Assembly (NCBI GenBank): GCA_002427045.1
Contig: DIPO01000061.1
Span: 95,864-109,972 of the forward strand
Length of the DNA stretch: 14,109 bases
Direction: 5' to 3'
Source: Firmicutes bacterium UBA5486
Lineage (GTDB): Bacteria > Bacillota > UBA4882 > UBA10575
In this document: positions 6,399 to 14,040 of the stretch, piece after piece
How the letters are laid out: each line of letters begins with the position of its first letter
Numbering within the stretch: position 1 is the stretch's first letter
Position numbers and translations under genes: made by a program
Notes under the pieces: generated by a model
What the model was told of the DNA's origin: nothing
The model's input: the letters and a program-made list of their open reading frames with translations, nothing else
The model's database searches: none

Positions 6399-7589
6399 TT
6401 AAATTCCAGCCTTTTTCTTCAGTACTTCTGTTTTATCCATACATTCCCATGGTAAATCAAGATCAATACGGCCAAAATGACCATAACTAGCCACCTGACG
6501 ATAAATTGGGCGTCGTAAATTCAAATTTTTAATAATTGCTGCGGGACGAAGATCAAAGATCTCAAGTACCAGTTTTTCTAATTCTGGCTGAGGAAGAATC
6601 CCAGTCCCAAAAGTATCTACTGTAATCGAAATTGGAGTGGCGACACCAATAGCATAAGCAATTTGCACCTCACATTTGCTTGCTAAGCCAGCCGCAACAA
6701 TATTTTTAGCTACATACCTGGCAGCATAGGCTCCAGACCGATCCATCTTTGTCGGATCTTTACCCGAAAAAGCACCTCCACCATGCCGAGCCATTCCACC
6801 ATAGGTATCGACAATAATTTTTCGTCCGGTAAGGCCAGAATCACCCTGCGGCCCACCAACAGCAAAACGGCCTGTAGGATTAATAAAATATTTTGTTTGG
6901 TCATCAAGAAACTCTGCCGGTACAATTGGTTTGATTACTTCTTCCCGGATTCCCTCTTCTAAGATTCCCCTTTCGACAGCAGGATCATGTTGGGAAGAAA
7001 CCACAAGTGCATCCATCCGCAAAGGTTTATCTCCATCATATTCTACTGTAACCTGCGTTTTTCCATCCGGACGGAGAAAGGGAAGAATATTCTTTTTCCT
7101 TACGTATGCTAATTGCCTAGCCAAACGGTGAGCCATCGCAATAGGCATTGGCATGTACTCAGGAGTCTCATTAGTAGCATAACCAAAGACCATACCTTGA
7201 TCTCCTGCTCCAATCTGAGCTACCAAATCACCTTGCTCTCCCGTTTTTATTTCCCAGGCTTGATTAACTCCAAGAGCAATATCAGGAGACTGTTCATCAA
7301 TAGCTGTCAATACAGAACAGGTATCACCATCAAATCCATATTTGGCTCTTGTATAACCGATCTCTTTAACCGTAGTCCTTGCTACTTTGGGAATATCCAC
7401 ATAACAGTTGGTAGTAATCTCACCCATAACCAAAACTAACCCTGTAGTAACAGCCGTTTCACAAGCCACCCTCGCATTTGGATCCTTTTCTAAAATTGCA
7501 TCAAGCACCGCATCGGAAATCTGATCGCAAATTTTATCTGGATGGCCTTCAGTTACAGACTCCGAAGTAAAAAATCGTTGTTTATCCAT
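6399..7589 (-). CDS. metK: S-adenosylmethionine synthase (methionine adenosyltransferase)
   Basis: MetK makes SAM from methionine and ATP in the cytoplasm, releasing phosphate and pyrophosphate. The ATP-site signature GHPDKICDQISDAVLD is near the N-terminus. The family hexapeptide GAGDQG follows, and the phosphate-binding loop GGGAFSGKDPTKMDRSGAY is in the C-terminal half. All three domains are present. I start at the ATG at 7589 (MDKQRFF, 396 residues), which has AGGAGG nine nt upstream; the TTG seven codons earlier lies in the riboswitch terminator's T-run. The leader carries a SAM-I riboswitch, so the product shuts off its own transcription. PrmC, encoded about 2.4 kb downstream, is one consumer of the product. 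Confidence 0.97.
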   Translation of the reverse strand: MDKQRFFTSESVTEGHPDKICDQISDAVLDAILEKDPNARVACETAVTTGLVLVMGEITTNCYVDIPKVARTTVKEIGYTRAKYGFDGDTCSVLTAIDEQSPDIALGVNQAWEIKTGEQGDLVAQIGAGDQGMVFGYATNETPEYMPMPIAMAHRLARQLAYVRKKNILPFLRPDGKTQVTVEYDGDKPLRMDALVVSSQHDPAVERGILEEGIREEVIKPIVPAEFLDDQTKYFINPTGRFAVGGPQGDSGLTGRKIIVDTYGGMARHGGGAFSGKDPTKMDRSGAYAARYVAKNIVAAGLASKCEVQIAYAIGVATPISITVDTFGTGILPQPELEKLVLEIFDLRPAAIIKNLNLRRPIYRQVASYGHFGRIDLDLPWECMDKTEVLKKKAGI

Positions 7590-7604
7590 CTTTCTCTGCC
7601 TCCT

Positions 7605-7642
7605 ACTCAAAAAAAAAGCCCTTCTTCAGGAAGGGTTTGAGT
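7605..7642 (-). terminator. Riboswitch-controlled intrinsic terminator before metK
   Basis: On the minus strand CCCTTC-CTGAA-GAAGGG forms the core helix, followed by C and nine T residues. ACTCAAA before the helix can also pair with TTTGAGT after it, extending the stem to its base. The AACTC on its 5' side can instead pair with GAGTT just upstream, which is the antiterminator and uses the 3' strand of the aptamer's P1. The metK ribosome binding site AGGAGG starts right after the extended stem. Confidence 0.9.
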
Positions 7643-7648
7643 TTGGTA

Positions 7649-7754
7649 ACTCATCTTCCAGAAAAACCTGGAGGGATTTAGCACCGTTTGGAAATTTATT
7701 CCCAATGGTTGCCGGGTTTCATCGGGCCCTTACCCTCCACCTCTCTTGATGAGT
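7649..7754 (-). ncRNA. SAM-I (S-box) riboswitch aptamer
   Basis: The minus strand carries the hallmark S-box core: AAGAGAGGTGGAGGGA, then GGGCCCGATGAAACCCGG and GGCAACC, then GGTGCTAAATCC. P1 is formed by ACTCATC (7754-7748) and GATGAGT (7655-7649), 7 pairs. P3 pairs TTGGGAA with TTTCCAA with one G-U. P4 pairs TCCAG with CTGGA. In this family, SAM binding stabilises P1, frees the terminator and stops transcription; without SAM the antiterminator forms and metK is expressed. Its position between a strong promoter and metK fits this exactly. Confidence 0.97.
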
Positions 7755-7774
7755 GATATTTCTTATTAATAGAA

Positions 7775-7803
7775 ATTATAATCCTATTACGTACTTACGT
7801 CAA
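7775..7803 (-). promoter_or_regulatory. Sigma-A promoter for the SAM riboswitch and metK
   Basis: On the minus strand TTGACG (7803-7798) is followed by exactly 17 nt and a perfect TATAAT (7780-7775). The match is 11 of 12 to consensus. The predicted start near 7768 lies about 14 nt before the aptamer's P1 helix. It is the only promoter needed for metK. No clear terminator separates it from pfkA, so some read-through from upstream is possible. Confidence 0.93.
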
Positions 7804-7868
7804 GTTTAATTAAGAAATTGCATAATTCAATTGTTAAATTTGACCACAAATATACGCAAATGGATAGA

Positions 7869-8867
7869 TTAATTTGAAGCCAAAATTTCAGCCAATTGAT
7901 AAAGTTTCGGATCAATCCGATTCTTAGCAGCCATTGCCTCATCCATTGTTGAAATCTTGATTTTACTTTTTACCCATCCTACCATCTTCTCGGTTTCACC
8001 ATCCAAAAGCATTTTGGTTGCTGTTGCTCCAAATCTAGTGCCTAATGTCCGATCAAGAGCTGAAGGCGATCCGCCTCTCTGAATATGTCCAAGAATAGTA
8101 ATCCTTGTATCTTTTCCTGTCTTCTGTTTAATATATGTCCCTACTTTAAAGGCACTGCTCTCAGTAGTGGAAAGAGCATTAACCGGATCACCAAAAATAC
8201 CTTCTGCCACAATTACAATACTATGTCCGCGTCCTTTACGATTAATCTCTTCTATCCTTTTTACTACCATGTCCAAATCAGGTTCAATCTCAGGAACAAG
8301 AATAGCATCGGCTCCCCCAGCTAAACCGGAGTATAGAGCAATAAAACCTGAGTTTTTACCCATTACCTCTACCACATAGACCCGATCGTGGGATATAGCA
8401 GTATCACGAATTTTATTAATCGCATCCAAAACAGTATTTAGAGTAGTATCAAAACCAAGAGAGCAGTCAGTACAACCAATATCATTATCAATAGTGGCAG
8501 GAATTCCAACAGTTACAAAACCCATTTTATTTAAATCCCGGGCCCCGCGAAAAGAACCATCGCCACCAATAACAACTAGTCCTTCAATCTGAAATTCTTC
8601 TAATTGTTCTAAAGCCATTTTCTGTCCCTCTTTGGTCGCAAATTCAGGACATCTTGCGGAGTGAAGTACAGTACCTCCACGATGTAAAATATCAGAAACC
8701 GCTGTAGAACTTAATTCCACTATTTCTCCGGTAATTAAACCCTGATAACCACGTTTAATTCCAAACACCTGGCATCCGGCGTTAATTCCTGTTAAAGTAG
8801 CCGCTCTAATTGCAGCATTCATTCCCGGGGCATCACCGCCACTAGTAATAATTCCTATTCTTTTCAA
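7869..8867 (-). CDS. pfkA: ATP-dependent 6-phosphofructokinase
   Basis: PfkA phosphorylates fructose 6-phosphate to fructose 1,6-bisphosphate, the committing step of glycolysis. Motifs run in family order: TSGGDAPGMNAAIR near the N-terminus, GGDGSFRGA (101-109), PATIDNDIG (123-131) with catalytic Asp127, MGKNSGFIAL (169-178), VAEG (220-223) and LGHIQRGGSPSALDR (259-273). Glycine in GGDGS, and Ala rather than Lys before TIDND, indicate ATP and not pyrophosphate as donor. The start is TTG at 8867 with GGAGG seven to eight nt upstream. At 332 residues it is about a dozen longer than well-known bacterial enzymes, with the extra length at the C-terminus. It follows accA after 33 nt and is likely in the same operon; in Bacillus the order accD-accA-pfkA is the same but pyk follows, whereas here metK does. 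Confidence 0.95.
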   Translation of the reverse strand: MKRIGIITSGGDAPGMNAAIRAATLTGINAGCQVFGIKRGYQGLITGEIVELSSTAVSDILHRGGTVLHSARCPEFATKEGQKMALEQLEEFQIEGLVVIGGDGSFRGARDLNKMGFVTVGIPATIDNDIGCTDCSLGFDTTLNTVLDAINKIRDTAISHDRVYVVEVMGKNSGFIALYSGLAGGADAILVPEIEPDLDMVVKRIEEINRKGRGHSIVIVAEGIFGDPVNALSTTESSAFKVGTYIKQKTGKDTRITILGHIQRGGSPSALDRTLGTRFGATATKMLLDGETEKMVGWVKSKIKISTMDEAMAAKNRIDPKLYQLAEILASN

Positions 8868-8900
8868 AACAGTCCCTCCGCTTCTTTTATAAAAAGTTTT

Positions 8901-9869
8901 TTATTCTTCAATATAACGGCCTACCTCACGGAATTTTTTATAACGCATCCGTAATAATTCCTCTGTATTTAGCTTTAATAATTTGGCAAAACTATTTTGG
9001 ATCGCCTCTTTAATTGCCTTAGCAGTTGCTTCAAGATCCCGGTGAGCTCCTCCTAATGGTTCAGGAATAACCTCTTCAATCACTCCAAAATCCAACAGGT
9101 CTCTTGCGGTTAGACGCAAGGTCTCTGCCGCTTTTGAAGCATCCGATGCATTCTTCCATAGAATAGAAGCACACCCTTCCGGAGAGATTACGGAATAATA
9201 AGCATATTCTAACATAAGAACCCGATCCCCTACCCCAATAGCTAGGGCCCCACCACTCCCTCCTTCACCCGTAATCACCACAATAATTGGCACTCTTAAT
9301 TTTGCCATCTCCATTATTGAGCGGGCTACTGCTTCACCTTGTCCTCTTTCTTCAGCCTCTTTACCAGGATACGCGCCAGCTACATCCACAAAACTAATAA
9401 CCGGCCTTTTAAACTTTTCCGCCTGTTTCATCAGCCGGATTGCCTTCCTGTATCCTTCGGGATGCGGCATCCCAAAATTGCGATAAATATTCTCTTTGGT
9501 ATCTCTACCTTTTTGATGACCAAGTATGGTAACAGGAATTTCATTGAAGTAAGCTAAACCGCCTACCAAAGCAGGATCATCCTTAAATAACCGATCACCA
9601 TGTAATTCAATAAAGCCATCAAAAATTAAATCAATATATTCAAGCAATGTTGGCCTTTTTGGGTGTCTAGCAATCTGAATTTTCTGCCAAGGAGTTAAAT
9701 TATTGTAGATCTCCTTCTTTAAAGTTACGGCCTTAGCTTCAATTCTAGTAATCTCTTCAGACATATCAATCCTTTTTTCTTCGGCAAAGGTTTTTATTTC
9801 TTCGATCCGCTTCTCTAGTTCCTGTAAAGGTTTCTCAAAATCTAGATTATAATTACTTCCGTTTCCCAT
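8901..9869 (-). CDS. accA: Acetyl-CoA carboxylase carboxyltransferase subunit alpha
   Basis: AccA and AccD form the carboxyltransferase that moves CO2 from biotin on AccB to acetyl-CoA, making malonyl-CoA for fatty acids. The N-terminal helical hairpin (about 1-55) and the RPTLLEYIDLIFDGFIELHG segment are typical of AccA. Crotonase-fold oxyanion-hole sequences are clear: GRDTKENIYRNFGMPHPEGY (121-140), GEGGSGGALAIGVGD (201-215) and SPEGCASILW (229-238). I start at the ATG at 9869, which shares its A with the accD stop (TGATG), giving 322 residues. The one-base overlap suggests translational coupling, which would help equal production of the two subunits. Confidence 0.96.
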   Translation of the reverse strand: MGNGSNYNLDFEKPLQELEKRIEEIKTFAEEKRIDMSEEITRIEAKAVTLKKEIYNNLTPWQKIQIARHPKRPTLLEYIDLIFDGFIELHGDRLFKDDPALVGGLAYFNEIPVTILGHQKGRDTKENIYRNFGMPHPEGYRKAIRLMKQAEKFKRPVISFVDVAGAYPGKEAEERGQGEAVARSIMEMAKLRVPIIVVITGEGGSGGALAIGVGDRVLMLEYAYYSVISPEGCASILWKNASDASKAAETLRLTARDLLDFGVIEEVIPEPLGGAHRDLEATAKAIKEAIQNSFAKLLKLNTEELLRMRYKKFREVGRYIEE

Positions 9870-10759
9870 CAAACCACCCTATTCCGTCTTTGATGAAATC
9901 GTAAAAGGCGAGCAAGGGTACTACGGATTTCCTTTCTATTAACTATCATATCTATAATTCCACGTTCCAATAAAAACTCAGACCTTTGAAAGCCTGGCGG
10001 TAATGTCTGACGAGTAGTCTGCTGAATAACCCGCGCACCAGCAAACCCAATTAGTGCTCCAGGTTCGGCTATGATAATATCTCCTTGTGAAGCAAAACTG
10101 GCAAAAACCCCTCCAGTAGTAGGATCTGTTAGAATTGAAATATAAATAATAGACTTCTCAGCTAACCGATTTAAAGCCTGGCAAGTTGCAGCCATTTGCA
10201 TCAAAGACAGAATTCCCTCTTGCATTCTAGCCCCTCCAGCGGTCGCAAACGTAACAACAGGGATTTCATGTTCTGTAGCATATTCAAATAGCCTTACTAA
10301 TTTTTCGCCTACAGCTGAACCCATTGAACCGCCAATAAAACCAAAATCCATTACCCCTAATGCTAAATATATCCCTTCTATTTTAGCTGTTCCTGTAAGA
10401 ACCCCCTCTTTTAAACCAGTAGTTTCCCGAGACTTAGCTATTTTTTCTTTATATTCTGGAAAATTTAGGGGATCAGAGGAACAGACATTGGGAAAAAGCT
10501 CCTTAAAACTATCTGTATCAACAAGAAATTTAATCCTTTCCCAAGCACTAATCCGAAAATGAAAACCACATTTAGGACAGACTTTTAAATTTTTCTCTAA
10601 ATCTTTATGATAAATTATCTGATTACATTCATCACATTTTGCCCATAAACCATCGGGAAGTTCTTTTTTTGTCTTTTCTGGTTGCTCCATTTTTGTAGCA
10701 TCTTGATGATGTCTGATCGTTACATATTTAGGCTTAGACCGGAATAAATCTTTTAGCAA
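9869..10759 (-). CDS. accD: Acetyl-CoA carboxylase carboxyltransferase subunit beta
   Basis: AccD is the partner of AccA and binds acetyl-CoA. A zinc ribbon near the N-terminus has CDEC and CPKC (residues 42-45 and 61-64) separated by 15 residues. The crotonase-fold core follows, with GGSMGSAVGEKL, TFATAGGARMQEG and TDPTTGGVFASFA. I place the start at the TTG at 10759, giving LLKDLFRSKPKY, which aligns with the MLKDIF-type start of known AccD proteins and has a strong AGAGGGGGGTGA upstream. This yields 296 residues. The frame stays open for 22 more codons to a TTG at 10825, also with an AAGGG before it, so a longer form cannot be excluded. Confidence 0.95.
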   Translation of the reverse strand: MLKDLFRSKPKYVTIRHHQDATKMEQPEKTKKELPDGLWAKCDECNQIIYHKDLEKNLKVCPKCGFHFRISAWERIKFLVDTDSFKELFPNVCSSDPLNFPEYKEKIAKSRETTGLKEGVLTGTAKIEGIYLALGVMDFGFIGGSMGSAVGEKLVRLFEYATEHEIPVVTFATAGGARMQEGILSLMQMAATCQALNRLAEKSIIYISILTDPTTGGVFASFASQGDIIIAEPGALIGFAGARVIQQTTRQTLPPGFQRSEFLLERGIIDMIVNRKEIRSTLARLLRFHQRRNRVV

Positions 10760-10848
10760 CCAGTCATCACCCCCCTCTTTAATTGAGTACTCCAAATCAA
10801 AAGTAACTTCATCATAATCTAGCAAAGCTAACCCTTCATCTATTCAGA

Positions 10849-11076
10849 TCACTTCTCTCTTAATTCACGATACTGACGAACTTGTAAAGCTTGATTTAAA
10901 ACCTCCTGTGCCTCCTCTAGTTCTGCTTCTGTTACTTGAATTTCAAAATTAGTATAACTTCCCTTGTTACGCAAGCCAATTGGTCGAAGTCTAACCAAAA
11001 TTCCTTCGGCTTCCATAAAATCTTTAATTCTATTGGCTACTGTTTGATTCGGTGCGATATATAATATATTCCACAA
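10849..11076 (-). CDS. Small DUF2007-like protein, first gene of the acc operon
   Basis: This is a 75-residue soluble protein with no catalytic motif. The pattern is beta (WNILYIAP), helix (NQTVANRIKDFMEAEGI), beta (LVRLRPIG), beta (NFEIQVTE), helix (AELEEAQEVLNQALQ). This suits a ferredoxin-like alpha/beta fold like the DUF2007 'putative signal-transducing' family. That assignment is by eye and tentative. The start is a TTG with GGGAGGT seven nt upstream, better than any other site nearby. It lies 89 nt before the accD start chosen here and is probably co-transcribed with accDA and pfkA. A regulatory role in the operon is possible but unsupported. Confidence 0.65.
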   Translation of the reverse strand: MWNILYIAPNQTVANRIKDFMEAEGILVRLRPIGLRNKGSYTNFEIQVTEAELEEAQEVLNQALQVRQYRELREK

Positions 11077-11122
11077 ATTGGCTACCTCCCAAAAGAAAGT
11101 TGTAGTCTCTGTCGATACCTGC

Positions 11123-11148
11123 CCAAAATAATAAAAAAATTATTTTGG
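11123..11148 (-). repeat. Perfect 10-bp AT-rich hairpin between tldE and the acc operon
   Basis: CCAAAATAAT (11123-11132) and ATTATTTTGG (11139-11148) are exact reverse complements around a 6-nt loop. With a bulged G, the flanking TGCC and GGCA also pair. On the minus strand the loop is all T and no T-run follows the helix, so it is a weak terminator at best. It overlaps a second hairpin (11144-11161). Confidence 0.5.
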
Positions 11149-11161
11149 CAAGTAAGCCAAA
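11144..11161 (-). repeat. 6-bp hairpin competing with the neighbouring stem
   Basis: TTTGGC (11144-11149) and GCCAAA (11156-11161) are reverse complements around a 6-nt loop. The first arm lies inside the 3' arm of the hairpin at 11123-11148, so the two structures cannot form together. This leader-like layout sits 47 nt or more before the first gene of the acc operon. No promoter with good boxes was found in the gap 11077-11225. Confidence 0.4.
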
Positions 11162-11225
11162 TATTTTACTTCTCCATTTAGTTACAATCTCCTTCCCCAA
11201 ATAAATATTACTCCAAGTATTACTC

Positions 11226-12545
11226 TTAGAACGCCTGTGCTCTCATGCAAAATGCAGGATTCTCTTCTTGAAGAAATTTAGCAAAAATACTGTCGCTCGC
11301 ATTAAGTCCAGTTAAAAAATCCCCTGCAATTACTGCTTCCACTTTACCCTTTATTTTCCCTTTTTCAATCAATAAACACTGGTCGGCTTTTAATGAAAAT
11401 TTTCCTGATGAAAAGTCCTGAGTATGTAACCCTAAAACAGAGTGGACAATAAGGCCTCTATCCAACTTTTTTATTACTGTATTTAGGTCCATCAAATCCG
11501 GGACTATAACTAGTAACCCTCGACCCCCTCCTACAGGAATCGGTGTCGGTTTCATATCAAGCTTCTGTGCATACTTTAGATTAAGGATGGGAGTACTTAA
11601 TCTTCCAGCATTTATCAGATCGATCTCCCCAGTAGAGACTCCTTCTTCCGTACATCTATATGAATTAAAACGGTAGGGACGGGTTCCATCAATTCTTACA
11701 GTAAAATCTTTGCGGAAAAGTTTCTTTTTTTTCTTAAAATCTTCTAGATCAAAAAAGCTCTGGCGCTCTGCAATCAACTGACCAGTCAGATTGCTAAGTA
11801 AGTAATGTTCTAAAAAAGCTTCAAATACTTTTGGCGGAAAAATTATAAATAACTCCCCTTGGGTAGAAAAGGAAGTTTTTCTTCTTAACTTTTCTATAGT
11901 TCCACCCATATACTTAAGTAAGCAATCAAATTCTTTATTAGTAGGCAACCTTTTCTCCACAAAATAGTCACTAAAAAGGTCATCACCTTCAAAGAAAACC
12001 TCTACAGGAGTCTCTTCATCCATTACCCATAAGCCCTCCGAATTTGCAGTTAATCCTCGGTCATAGCTAATCCTTACACCGCTATTTATTTTTTGACAAT
12101 CATAATCTGCTAAAACTTTTTTCCCTTGTTCAAGTAAATTAAAAGGTATATCAAATTCTCCATTTGTAATCTTAACTGCTTCTTGTTGGGCTAAAGGAAT
12201 CGAAGGCGGGTTATACGGTTTAACCAAGCCACCCCCATATGGATCTAGATAAGCCGTTTTCTCCCATAAATCAAGATTTGTTTCAAACTCTTCTAAAACC
12301 CGCCGATCAATCTGGCCCAAACTGTATTTATTATCTGACCAGAGCAGATAGACTTCTCCTTCGGTATCTGTTTTTAGCGAAGGAGCAGTATAAGGCCCCC
12401 CAAGTCTATTGTTTTTTATTCCCACCTCTAAAAGATTGACTACATGCAAATTAAATCTCCAGCCTTCCAAAGTCAAACCACTTGGTAAAACCTGCCCTAT
12501 TAAACTATCTAATTTATCCCGTAAATTTTTACCTAAATCATTCAT
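11226..12545 (-). CDS. tldE: TldE/PmbA-like subunit of the TldD-TldE protease
   Basis: This belongs to the PmbA/TldD family and is the non-catalytic partner: it has no HExxxH zinc motif. The C-terminal family signature is clear, with PVGGGRGLLVIVPDL, then VHSVLGLHTQDFSSGKFSL and VEAVIAGDFLTGL. In E. coli the TldD-TldE complex cleaves unfolded peptides, matures microcin B17 and degrades the CcdA antitoxin. I use the ATG at 12545 (439 residues), which overlaps the tldD stop by 8 nt and has GGGGGTGA upstream; this matches the family's usual ~450 residues. An upstream in-frame start at 12584 would lie within tldD. The N-terminal half is divergent, so the partner role rests mainly on the C-terminus and context. 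A run of five Lys at about residue 275 is encoded by an A-rich tract. Confidence 0.85.
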   Translation of the reverse strand: MNDLGKNLRDKLDSLIGQVLPSGLTLEGWRFNLHVVNLLEVGIKNNRLGGPYTAPSLKTDTEGEVYLLWSDNKYSLGQIDRRVLEEFETNLDLWEKTAYLDPYGGGLVKPYNPPSIPLAQQEAVKITNGEFDIPFNLLEQGKKVLADYDCQKINSGVRISYDRGLTANSEGLWVMDEETPVEVFFEGDDLFSDYFVEKRLPTNKEFDCLLKYMGGTIEKLRRKTSFSTQGELFIIFPPKVFEAFLEHYLLSNLTGQLIAERQSFFDLEDFKKKKKLFRKDFTVRIDGTRPYRFNSYRCTEEGVSTGEIDLINAGRLSTPILNLKYAQKLDMKPTPIPVGGGRGLLVIVPDLMDLNTVIKKLDRGLIVHSVLGLHTQDFSSGKFSLKADQCLLIEKGKIKGKVEAVIAGDFLTGLNASDSIFAKFLQEENPAFCMRAQAF

Positions 12546-14040
12546 CAATTTCACCCCCAATGGTAATTTCAGGGTTTTTATCAATTAAGAGAAAATAATG
12601 AGAACCTCCACTAGAGGGGACTCCTTGAAACATTTTCCCACAAGTACCCATCGCATCAGTCTTTAGTGGGCCGATCCCAGCCACTATGGAATTTAGTGCT
12701 GAAAGAACATTCCCGGAAAAGATCGCTGGCTGATAAAGAAGAGCAGTTTCTCCCAATCGATAAATACCCGAACAATTGAAAACAAATTTTCCAGATGCCG
12801 GATTTACTTGACCTCCTTGATATCCGGTAAGGTAGAGAACCTCTTCATTCTCCCGAATTAATCCCGAATGAAGAAGTTTTTTGTAAATTATTTCCGGTGT
12901 GATCTCTTCAAACTCCTTTTCAACCAGAACCGGATCTTTAACCTCTATCCTAATATTAGACATCCTAGCCAGTGGCAAAAAGTGGCAGGTTTCAACTCTT
13001 CCTGCCCCGGTCAGCGGAACTCCGGCGGCCTCGGCAGAAAATAAATCGGCCAGGCCCGCACGTAAAATACCATCCTTGACAATATGTACAGTTTCCCTTT
13101 TAATCCCATTCGCACTAATCGGTTGGTAAGCATAATCTCCCTCTAAAGGGCCATCAACAATCGAAACTATATCGGCAGCAACTTTTTCTCCCAGTCTCAT
13201 TTTGCCATTCTTCCCAAGGATTGAGCTTTCCATCCCATCAGTTTCAGCCGCATGACCAAAAGCTTCATGAGCTAAACCCTTTGCCAGAGCATAATCAACC
13301 ACCATTTTATATGAACCGCTTTTAATTGGTCTAGCAGTTAACAGGTTCAATGCTAGTTTAGCTGCAGCTATTGATTTTATTTTCAGTTTCCGGACTAGAT
13401 CAGGTTGGATCAGAATAGAAAGATCAGAACCTGGTAAATTACTATCGGTAGTTATAGTCTTTCCTCTCTCCTTGGCCGTAAATATATTATAAATAAAAGA
13501 ACGGGGAGTCATAAAGGAAGAATCCGTACCATCCTGACGAGCAATTCTCCACTCTTCATCTACTACTCTGAATACTGTACGAACAGATAAACGTGGATCT
13601 AACTCAGTTAATTCACTATTTACCTCTTTGAGTCTCTTTTCAATCTCATTTAAATCCAAACTACCATACGGATATTTAAGCTTTAAAATACTACGTTCCC
13701 GGGTCGGCGAAAGTTTATAAATGGCTTTATTATTTTCCCCCTGTTTTTCTTGGACTTTTTTTGCTAATTTACAAGCTAATTCTACCAAATTTCCGGCAAT
13801 TAATGGCTCGATCCGATCAGTTGAAGCAAAACCAGTGTAGCCATCAGGAGTAAAAACTTGGATACCCATGCCTTTTAAAAAACTGGTTGCTATACCCTCG
13901 ACATCTTTATTATTCACCTTAACCATCGTCTCTTTTTTATCCTGAATCCGTAAAATATAACCTAATCCAGCCTGCGCAGTAGCGTTCCTAATAGCTTGTA
14001 TAGTCTGATTATAACTGTCCACTCTTAATATTCCAGTCAT
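12538..14040 (-). CDS. tldD: TldD metalloprotease subunit
   Basis: TldD is the catalytic half of a cytoplasmic zinc protease that threads unfolded peptides into a closed chamber. The metal motif HEAFGHAAETD puts His258, Glu259 and His262 in the HExxxH pattern, and Cys467 in GTCGKMFQGVPSSGGSHY fits the third zinc ligand of the family. Also typical are the N-terminal phrase GIQVFTPDGYTGFASTD and the C-terminal LTGYQGGQVNPASGKFVFNC. The 500-residue length is slightly over the ~480 of E. coli TldD. The ATG at 14040 has GAGGGAGGG seven nt upstream. The 69 nt before it hold no clear promoter, so transcription may begin outside the window. The gene overlaps tldE by 8 nt. Confidence 0.93.
   Translation of the reverse strand: MTGILRVDSYNQTIQAIRNATAQAGLGYILRIQDKKETMVKVNNKDVEGIATSFLKGMGIQVFTPDGYTGFASTDRIEPLIAGNLVELACKLAKKVQEKQGENNKAIYKLSPTRERSILKLKYPYGSLDLNEIEKRLKEVNSELTELDPRLSVRTVFRVVDEEWRIARQDGTDSSFMTPRSFIYNIFTAKERGKTITTDSNLPGSDLSILIQPDLVRKLKIKSIAAAKLALNLLTARPIKSGSYKMVVDYALAKGLAHEAFGHAAETDGMESSILGKNGKMRLGEKVAADIVSIVDGPLEGDYAYQPISANGIKRETVHIVKDGILRAGLADLFSAEAAGVPLTGAGRVETCHFLPLARMSNIRIEVKDPVLVEKEFEEITPEIIYKKLLHSGLIRENEEVLYLTGYQGGQVNPASGKFVFNCSGIYRLGETALLYQPAIFSGNVLSALNSIVAGIGPLKTDAMGTCGKMFQGVPSSGGSHYFLLIDKNPEITIGGEIDE

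Noticed and set aside
7113..7439. 108-codon plus-strand open frame opposite metK
   Set aside because: It lies wholly within the metK coding region, has no recognisable motifs and no good ribosome binding site. It is a shadow of metK.
7590..7610. Seven-residue N-terminal extension of MetK from a TTG
   Set aside because: That TTG lies at the end of the riboswitch terminator's T-run, and the extension would translate the AGGAGG ribosome binding site itself. The ATG at 7589 fits the family N-terminus.
11123..11148. Intrinsic terminator of tldE
   Set aside because: The helix is almost all A-T pairs and no T-run follows on the minus strand; the T residues are in the loop. I keep it as a hairpin of unknown role.
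12546..12584. N-terminal extension of TldE to an earlier start
   Set aside because: It lies inside tldD in another frame. The ATG at 12545 has a strong ribosome binding site and gives the usual length.
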